DNA from: JBFLXB01 sp964570625
Lineage (GTDB): Bacteria; Nitrospirota; Nitrospiria; 2-01-FULL-66-17
Reading direction: 5' to 3'
Assembly (NCBI GenBank): GCA_964570625.1
Contig: CAZMYW010000004.1
Span: 62,001-126,000, forward strand
DNA length: 64,000 nucleotides
Notes under the pieces: model-generated
Told to the model about the DNA's origin: nothing
The model's input: the letters and a program-made list of their open reading frames with translations, nothing else
The model's database searches: none
Position numbers and translations under genes: made by a program
Part shown: in pieces, positions 59,301-64,000 of the stretch
Layout: the number at the start of each line of letters is the position of its first letter
Numbering within the stretch: position 1 is the stretch's first letter

Positions 59301-59723
59301 TCAGACCGCCTGGCGCATCCCCATGATCAGGATTTTGGGGCCGTCCTTGAACGTGACCTGAATCTTGTCCTTGGCGGTGAGGAGGGTCACCACGCCGAGC
59401 CCGAAATGGCTGTGGTCGATCACGTCGTCGATCTGGTACGCACCTGACGTCGTGTAGGTCGTCTTCTTCTTGCTCTTGGACGAGACACCTTGCATGCAGC
59501 GAGTCCAGGTCTCCTCGGGGGTCACTTTCAATGACTTTCGGCGAGGGGCTGCAACCGTGCTGCCCGGTGGGAGGTAGCGGTGGAGACTGCCACAAGTCTT
59601 GCATTTGACCTTGCCGAGCTGATCTCCGACTTTGGAGGAAATCGTGTGGAGGGTTTCCACGCGGCACTTTGTGCAAACCGAACTGATTTCTGCTCCGACA
59701 GGCTCTTTCGTGAGTGACGGCAT
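59301..59723 (-). CDS. Zinc-ribbon protein with DUF3553-like C-terminus
   Basis: 140 aa. N-terminal zinc ribbon: CTKCRVETLHTIS ... VKCKTCGSLHRYLPPG (two CxxC knuckles). A basic linker KSLKVTPEETWTRC and KSKKKTTY leads to YQIDDVIDHSHFGLGVVTLL followed by KDKIQVTFKDGPKILIMG, a small SH3-like DUF3553-type domain. Probably nucleic-acid binding and cytoplasmic. Function unknown. Confidence 0.7.
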   Translation of the reverse strand: MPSLTKEPVGAEISSVCTKCRVETLHTISSKVGDQLGKVKCKTCGSLHRYLPPGSTVAAPRRKSLKVTPEETWTRCMQGVSSKSKKKTTYTTSGAYQIDDVIDHSHFGLGVVTLLTAKDKIQVTFKDGPKILIMGMRQAV

Positions 59724-60032
59724 GGGGCCCTTTCTGTGAGAGTTTACTGATATTGTACACTAAAAGCCGAACGAAATGCCGGGGGAGGGTATATTTTCCG
59801 TCAGGGCCTCGGATCGTTTCACCCGGAGAATCAGTCGGTTGCCGCCGTGGTGGCGTGATGGAACAGGGCTGCTCGCTCCGAATCCCCCGGCAGTGGGATG
59901 TGCCCCCTGGGCCTTTGACGCCGACCGTCCGGGCAGCCGGTGCTATAATGGTCGGCATGTCGCTGCGCATGAGAATGGGTTCTGCCCTCGTACGAACCGG
60001 CGCTTGCGGCGAAAACCCCTCGGGACGATGAG
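59724..60032. other. Divergent intergenic region before the acyl-CoA dehydrogenase gene
   Basis: 309 bp. Facing right, TGCTATAAT at 59941-59949 is an extended -10 (TGnTATAAT) without a well-spaced -35. Facing left, TACAAT near 59752-59757 could serve the zinc-ribbon gene. A plus-strand ORF over the region lacks a ribosome site and is not called. Confidence 0.5.
59941..59949 (+). promoter_or_regulatory. Extended -10 promoter candidate for fadE
   Basis: TGCTATAAT: perfect TATAAT (59944-59949) with the upstream TG of an extended -10. TTGACG at 59915 is 23 bp away, too far for a standard -35. It would give a leader of about 75 bases. Confidence 0.5.
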
Positions 60033-62318
60033 ATGGACGTGTTCGACCTTCGACGGCGATTGATCAGCGCGCCCATCTTGCGCGCGTTTCGCAACGCCAT
60101 GCCCACCATGTCGCAGACCGAGCGAGAAGCGCTCGAAGCCGGCACGGTGTGGTGGGATGCGGAACTGTTCAGCGGGCGGCCGAACTGGACTCGGTTGCTC
60201 TCCTGTCCTGAGCCGCGCCTGACCGATGCGGAACAAGCGTTTCTGGAGGGTCCGGTCGAAGAATTGTGTGCCCTGCTTGACGATTGGCGGATTACGGAGG
60301 AGTGGCGTGATCTGCCGCCGGAGGTGTGGAAGTTCATCAAGGAGCACCGGTTCTTCGGAATGATCATTCCGAAGCAGTACGGTGGCTTGGAGTTTTCCGC
60401 GCTGGCGCACTCCGGCGTGGTCATGAAGCTCGCCAGCCGCAGCATCGCGGGCGCCGTGACCGTGATGGTGCCGAACTCGCTGGGGCCGGCCGAACTCCTC
60501 CTGCACTACGGAACCGACGAGCAAAAACATTACTACCTGCCGCGCCTGGCGCGCGGCGAGGACGTGCCGTGTTTTGCGCTGACGGGGCCCGAGGCGGGTA
60601 GCGACGCGGCGTCCATGCCGGATACCGGGGTAATCTGCCGAGGGACGTTCAAGGGCCAGTCCAACGTGCTCGGCATTCGCCTGAACTGGAACAAGCGGTA
60701 CATCACGCTCGGTCCGGTTGCGACCGTGCTCGGGCTTGCGTTCAAGTGTCTGGACCCCGATCGACTGCTGGGAGACGTGACCGACCGCGGCATCACGGTT
60801 GCGCTCATCCCCACGAACACGCCGGGGATCACGATCGGCAAGCGCCACATGCCGCTGGATATCCCGTTCCAAAATGGCCCGAACCAGGGCAAAGACGTGT
60901 TTATCCCGATGGACTACGTGGTCGGCGGTCAGGCCCGCATCGGTCAAGGCTGGCGGATGTTGATGGAGTGCCTCGCCGCCGGGCGGGCGATCTCGCTCCC
61001 GGCGCTGGCCACCGGCGCGTGTAAGTTGGCGGCGCGTTCCACCGGCGCGTACGCGCGCGTTCGCAAGCAGTTCAAGACGCCCATTGGGCGTTTTGAGGGC
61101 GTGGAAGAAGCCTTGGCGCGAATCGCGGGCGCGGCGTATGCGACCGACGCCGCACGGGTGATGACGCTCGGCGCGGTCGACTCCGGGGAAAAACCCTCGG
61201 TTATTTCCGCGATGATCAAGTATCACTTGACCGAACTGATGCGCCACGCGGTCAACGACGCCATGGATGTACACGGCGGTTCCGCGGTGGTCCTGGGTCC
61301 GAGCAACTTCATGGCGCGGGTCTATCAGGCGATTCCCATCAGCATCACGGTGGAGGGCGCCAACATCATGACCCGCAACCTGATCATCTTCGGACAGGGT
61401 GCGATCCGATGCCATCCGTTTGTGTTGCAGGAGATGCATGCCGCGAGGAATCCGGATCACGAACAGGCGGTGCGGGAGTTCGACCGCGCGTTTTTCGGAC
61501 ACCTGCGGCACATCATCAAGAACGTGTGGCGGGCGCTGACTCAGGGACTGACGGGGGCCCGGTTCGTCGCGACTCCGGTCGACGGTCCCACGCGCCGGTT
61601 CTACCAGCGCGCGACCCGAATGAGCGCCGCCTTCGCGCTCGTGGCCGACGCGACCATGATCCTGGTCGGCGCCGCGCTGAAGCGGAGGGAATCCATCTCT
61701 GCACGCCTGGGCGACGTGTTGAGCCATCTCTATCTGACCTCGGCCGCGCTCAAACGGTTTGAAGACCAGGACCGGCCCGATGCCGACCTTCCCCTGGTCA
61801 GGTGGGTGTGCGAGGAACAGCTCTTCGCGGCCGAAGAGCGACTCGACGCGGTGTTGCGGAACCTTCCGAATCGTCTCGCGGCGTTCGTGCTCCGCGCGCT
61901 GGTGTTTCCTTTCGGGCGCAGCGCTCGCCGACCGGACGACCGATTGACCCACGACGTGGCGAGTCTCGTGCTGGAACCTTCCGTTGCACGCGACCGATTG
62001 ACCGTGGGAGTGTATGTCCCTCGAGACCCCTCCGAGGCGGTCGCGCGTCTGGACGCGGCGCTGATCAAGGTGGCGGCCGCGGAAGCCGTCGAAAAGAAGC
62101 TTCGCGCCGCGGTCCAACGGGGTCTCCTGCGAAACACGGGCGAGTCCACATTGTTGTCCGAGGCCGTCGCGTTGGAGGTCATCACGCAACACGACGCCGA
62201 CGCCGTCACCGAAGCCGCGGCCATCCGCCGTGACGTGATTCAGGTCGACGACTTCCCCCCGGAGTATTGGCTGCGCGCGCGGAACGAGCCGGTGCGCAGG
62301 ACCGTCGCGAACCAGTAG
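60033..62318 (+). CDS. fadE: Acyl-CoA dehydrogenase, FadE type
   Basis: First step of fatty-acid beta-oxidation (FAD-dependent). 761 aa, near E. coli FadE (814) and much longer than short-chain ACADs (~380). Catalytic core at ~85-480: IIPKQYGGLEFSALAHSGVV, CFALTGPEAGSDAASMPDTG (FAD-binding), AISLPALATGACKLAARSTG and VHGGSAVVLGPSNFMARVYQ. The C-terminal ~270 residues are the FadE-specific DUF1974-like helical region. The first ~30 residues lack a clear TM helix, unlike E. coli FadE. The electron acceptor is probably ETF. Confidence 0.9.
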   Translation: MDVFDLRRRLISAPILRAFRNAMPTMSQTEREALEAGTVWWDAELFSGRPNWTRLLSCPEPRLTDAEQAFLEGPVEELCALLDDWRITEEWRDLPPEVWKFIKEHRFFGMIIPKQYGGLEFSALAHSGVVMKLASRSIAGAVTVMVPNSLGPAELLLHYGTDEQKHYYLPRLARGEDVPCFALTGPEAGSDAASMPDTGVICRGTFKGQSNVLGIRLNWNKRYITLGPVATVLGLAFKCLDPDRLLGDVTDRGITVALIPTNTPGITIGKRHMPLDIPFQNGPNQGKDVFIPMDYVVGGQARIGQGWRMLMECLAAGRAISLPALATGACKLAARSTGAYARVRKQFKTPIGRFEGVEEALARIAGAAYATDAARVMTLGAVDSGEKPSVISAMIKYHLTELMRHAVNDAMDVHGGSAVVLGPSNFMARVYQAIPISITVEGANIMTRNLIIFGQGAIRCHPFVLQEMHAARNPDHEQAVREFDRAFFGHLRHIIKNVWRALTQGLTGARFVATPVDGPTRRFYQRATRMSAAFALVADATMILVGAALKRRESISARLGDVLSHLYLTSAALKRFEDQDRPDADLPLVRWVCEEQLFAAEERLDAVLRNLPNRLAAFVLRALVFPFGRSARRPDDRLTHDVASLVLEPSVARDRLTVGVYVPRDPSEAVARLDAALIKVAAAEAVEKKLRAAVQRGLLRNTGESTLLSEAVALEVITQHDADAVTEAAAIRRDVIQVDDFPPEYWLRARNEPVRRTVANQ

Positions 62319-62398
62319 TCCCGTCCCACCCGCTCCATTTCTTGATTTCGTCTCACCGGCCCTCTAAGATCACCCCCGGACCACAATCGGGAGGTGAC

Positions 62399-63175
62399 AT
62401 GCGACTGATGGATCGCACCGCGCTCGTGACGGGCGGCGGTACCGGAATCGGGCTCGCCATCGTCGGAGCGCTGACGGCCGAGGGAGCGCGGGTGGCGATT
62501 GCGTCACGGGATGACGCGCGGTCTCGTACCGCCGCGGCCGACCTTGATCGTTCGGGCGAGCGCGTGATGTCCCTCCGGATGGACGTGACGGATCGAACGG
62601 CCGTCGAACGGGGAGTCGAGTCCGTGGTCAAGCGGTGGGGGAGCATCGACATTCTCGTCAACAACGCGGGCGTGTCAGGGATCACGACGTTGTCGGATCC
62701 CGACGATGCGGTGTGGCACCAGATTCTCGCAACGAACCTGACCGGGATGTACGTGGTCACGAAGGTGGCTGCGCGCCGCATAAAAGACCACGCGCACGGC
62801 CGGATCATCAACCTGTCCTCCGTATTGGGGCGGTTCGGTGTCCCCGGGTATGCCGCCTACTGCGCGTCCAAACACGGGGTCATCGGGCTGACGAGGGCGC
62901 TGGCGCTCGAACTCGCGCCGCGGGGCATCACGGTCAATGCGTTGTGCCCCGGTTGGGTCGAGACCGCGATGGCGCAGGATGGGATTGCCAACGGTGCCCG
63001 GGCGATGGGGGTCAGCGAAGCCGAATTCAGGCGACAGGCCGAAGCCGCGGTGCCGCTCAAGCGCTTCATGCAACCGTACGAAATCGGGCAACTCGCCGTC
63101 TACGTGGCCTCCGACGCTGCCGACGGGATGACCGGTCAAGCGCTGAACTTGTGCGGCGGCGCGACGATGGACTGA
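62399..63175 (+). CDS. Short-chain dehydrogenase/reductase (FabG/3-hydroxybutyrate dehydrogenase-like)
   Basis: 258 aa from ATG 62399, with GGGAGG upstream. Rossmann motif TALVTGGGTGIGLAIVGAL, NNAG in DILVNNAGVSG, catalytic Ser-Tyr-Lys in INLSSVLGRFGVPGYAAYCASKHG and C-terminal PGWVETAMAQDG. Sequence around the C-terminus (CPGWVETAMAQDGIANGARA) resembles 3-hydroxyacyl or 3-hydroxybutyrate dehydrogenases, which would fit with fadE just upstream; substrate is inference. The third Gly of the TGxxxGxG loop is shifted (TGGGTGIG) as usual for this class. Confidence 0.88.
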   Translation: MRLMDRTALVTGGGTGIGLAIVGALTAEGARVAIASRDDARSRTAAADLDRSGERVMSLRMDVTDRTAVERGVESVVKRWGSIDILVNNAGVSGITTLSDPDDAVWHQILATNLTGMYVVTKVAARRIKDHAHGRIINLSSVLGRFGVPGYAAYCASKHGVIGLTRALALELAPRGITVNALCPGWVETAMAQDGIANGARAMGVSEAEFRRQAEAAVPLKRFMQPYEIGQLAVYVASDAADGMTGQALNLCGGATMD

Positions 63176-63181
63176 CGCCCG

Positions 63182-63865
63182 GTGTCGATCGCTAAACTCG
63201 CCATTGTCGCGGCCGTCGTCATCGGCGTGGTCGCGTTTTTCTTCTTGGACCTGGGGCGATTTCTGACCCTAGAGACGCTCAAAGCCAATAAAGACGCGCT
63301 GCGTACCTATACCGACGCGCACTACTGGGCGGCCGTGCTCGCCTTCATCGCGGCGTATTGTGTCCAGACCGCGTTGTCACTGCCCGGGGCGGTCATCTTC
63401 ACATTGGCCGGCGGGTTCTTGTTCGGCACCGCGCTCGGAACCGTCTACGTGAACATCGGAGCGACTTCGGGCGCGGTGCTCGCGTTGCTCGCCACGCGTC
63501 ATCTGTTTCGGGACGCGGTGGAGCGCCGATTCGCCGCGAGGTTGGACACGATCCAACGCGGGTTCAGCCAGAACGCGTTCAGCTACCTCTTGACGCTGCG
63601 GCTGATTCCGCTGTTTCCATTTTTTCTAGTGAACCTTGCCGCGGGTCTCACGCGTATTCGAGTCCCCACCTACACGGCGGCGACCGCGATCGGGATCATC
63701 CCGGCCAGCATCGTGTACGCCAACGCCGGGAGTCAGTTGGGACGGATCGAATCGCTGAAGGATGTGGCCTCGCCCGGCGTTTTAGGATCGTTCGCGTTGC
63801 TCGGCTTGCTCGCGTTGGTTCCAGTTTTCTACCAGCGATGGCGTAAGACCGCACCGGCCCCCTAG
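63182..63865 (+). CDS. TVP38/TMEM64 (DedA-like) membrane protein
   Basis: 227 aa from GTG 63182. About five TM segments. The SNARE-associated (DedA/VTT) domain shows ALSLPGAVIFTLAGGFLFGT, RGFSQNAFSYLLTLRLIPLF and PFFLVNLAAGLTRIRVPTYT with the re-entrant Gly/Pro/Arg residues. VTT proteins are proposed lipid scramblases or transporters. In many bacteria this gene precedes a mercuric-reductase-like flavoprotein, exactly as here. Confidence 0.85.
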   Translation: MSIAKLAIVAAVVIGVVAFFFLDLGRFLTLETLKANKDALRTYTDAHYWAAVLAFIAAYCVQTALSLPGAVIFTLAGGFLFGTALGTVYVNIGATSGAVLALLATRHLFRDAVERRFAARLDTIQRGFSQNAFSYLLTLRLIPLFPFFLVNLAAGLTRIRVPTYTAATAIGIIPASIVYANAGSQLGRIESLKDVASPGVLGSFALLGLLALVPVFYQRWRKTAPAP

Positions 63866-63880
63866 GGGGATCGTCGTCCG

Positions 63881-64000
63881 ATGACCGACACCTCCACGCT
63901 GATCCTGCCGAACGATGAACACAATCGTCTGCTGGTCAGCAATGTCCACCCGCCGACATGGACCAACCCGGAGCCTTCAGGCCGCTATAACCTGGTGGTC
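63881..64000 (+). CDS. Mercuric reductase-like FAD oxidoreductase, N-terminal part (cut by window end)
   Basis: Only 40 codons are visible: ILPNDEHNRLLVSNVHPPTW and NPEPSGRYNLVV, which is the N-terminus of the pyridine nucleotide-disulfide oxidoreductases that follow TVP38 genes, directly before the expected FAD GxGxxG motif. ATG at 63881 is 15 bases after the previous stop. Active-site Cys pair and true substrate lie outside the window. Confidence 0.7.
   Translation, partial: MTDTSTLILPNDEHNRLLVSNVHPPTWTNPEPSGRYNLVV

Noticed and set aside
59714..60031. 105-codon plus-strand ORF before fadE
   Set aside because: No ribosome site, atypical composition, covers promoter-like sequence of both flanking genes.
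1..64000. tRNA, rRNA, CRISPR array, prophage, integrase or complete IS element
   Set aside because: Looked for cloverleaf ends, regular direct repeats and transposase/integrase motifs by eye and saw none; a tRNAscan or Infernal run would settle this.

Overview
This is a GC-rich bacterial chromosome segment, dense with genes and free of rRNA, tRNA, CRISPR or phage genes that I can see. The cell is Gram-negative: it has lipoprotein release (LolC/LolD) and N-acylation (Lnt), TolC/RND efflux, several outer-membrane barrels and RlpA. The gene mix (nitrate/ammonium acquisition, two AmtB-GlnK pairs, lolD-lolC-lysS-prfB-lnt block) looks to me most like Nitrospirota or a neighbouring phylum, but that is an impression and not a search result.

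Layout. 1-4.2 kb: end of a trp operon (trpD'-C-F-B-A) with a trailing lipoprotein gene. 4.3-6.2 kb: an EF-hand lipoprotein and a PorV-like barrel. 6.4-13.5 kb, minus strand: lolD, lolC, lysS, prfB (with its programmed frameshift), lnt and a DUF3105 protein. 13.7-16.6 kb: peroxiredoxin, thioredoxin-like protein, glycosyltransferase and D,D-carboxypeptidase. 16.8-18.5 kb: amtB-glnK pair 1. 18.6-19.8 kb: two gene remnants (TetR and di-haem oxidoreductase) that meet head to head at a probable deletion. 20-26 kb: chemosensory operon cheA-mcp-cheW-cheR-cheB. 26-38.4 kb: nitrogen acquisition region. 38.6-41.3 kb: orphan sensor, small protein and membrane peptidase. 41.4-48.1 kb: CusCBA-type copper/silver efflux. 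48.1-52.1 kb: a repeat protein, HNH nuclease, a DUF3553-like protein and a membrane-tethered Fe-alcohol dehydrogenase. 52.5-64 kb: acetate-type symporter, Dph6-like ligase, dicarboxylate symporter, purC, rlpA, FadE-type acyl-CoA dehydrogenase, SDR, TVP38 protein and the start of a flavin oxidoreductase.

The most interesting part is 26-38.4 kb. An outer-membrane channel and an NrtABC transporter would bring in nitrate. No classical NasA/NarB is present; instead there is a small sulfite-oxidase-fold molybdopterin protein translationally coupled to a NirB-front/NirA-back fused nitrite reductase and to a stand-alone Fis-type HTH protein. A second porin (interrupted by a TAG), amtB2 and glnK2 follow. 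I find four sigma-54 (-24/-12, GG-N10-GC) promoters in front of these units. Three are preceded by tandem GAC-N6-GTC-like sites; two of those have identical 19- and 13-bp spacings and the third keeps the 13-bp step. This reads as one enhancer-binding-protein regulon for nitrate/ammonium assimilation, with a candidate SUOX-family assimilatory nitrate reductase inside it.

A second signal is a dispersed repeat of about 120-170 bp with terminal inverted repeats, present four times (6.2, 8.3, 14.6 and 44.9 kb). Three copies start directly after a stop codon, in the same orientation relative to that gene; the fourth lies against the start of cusA.
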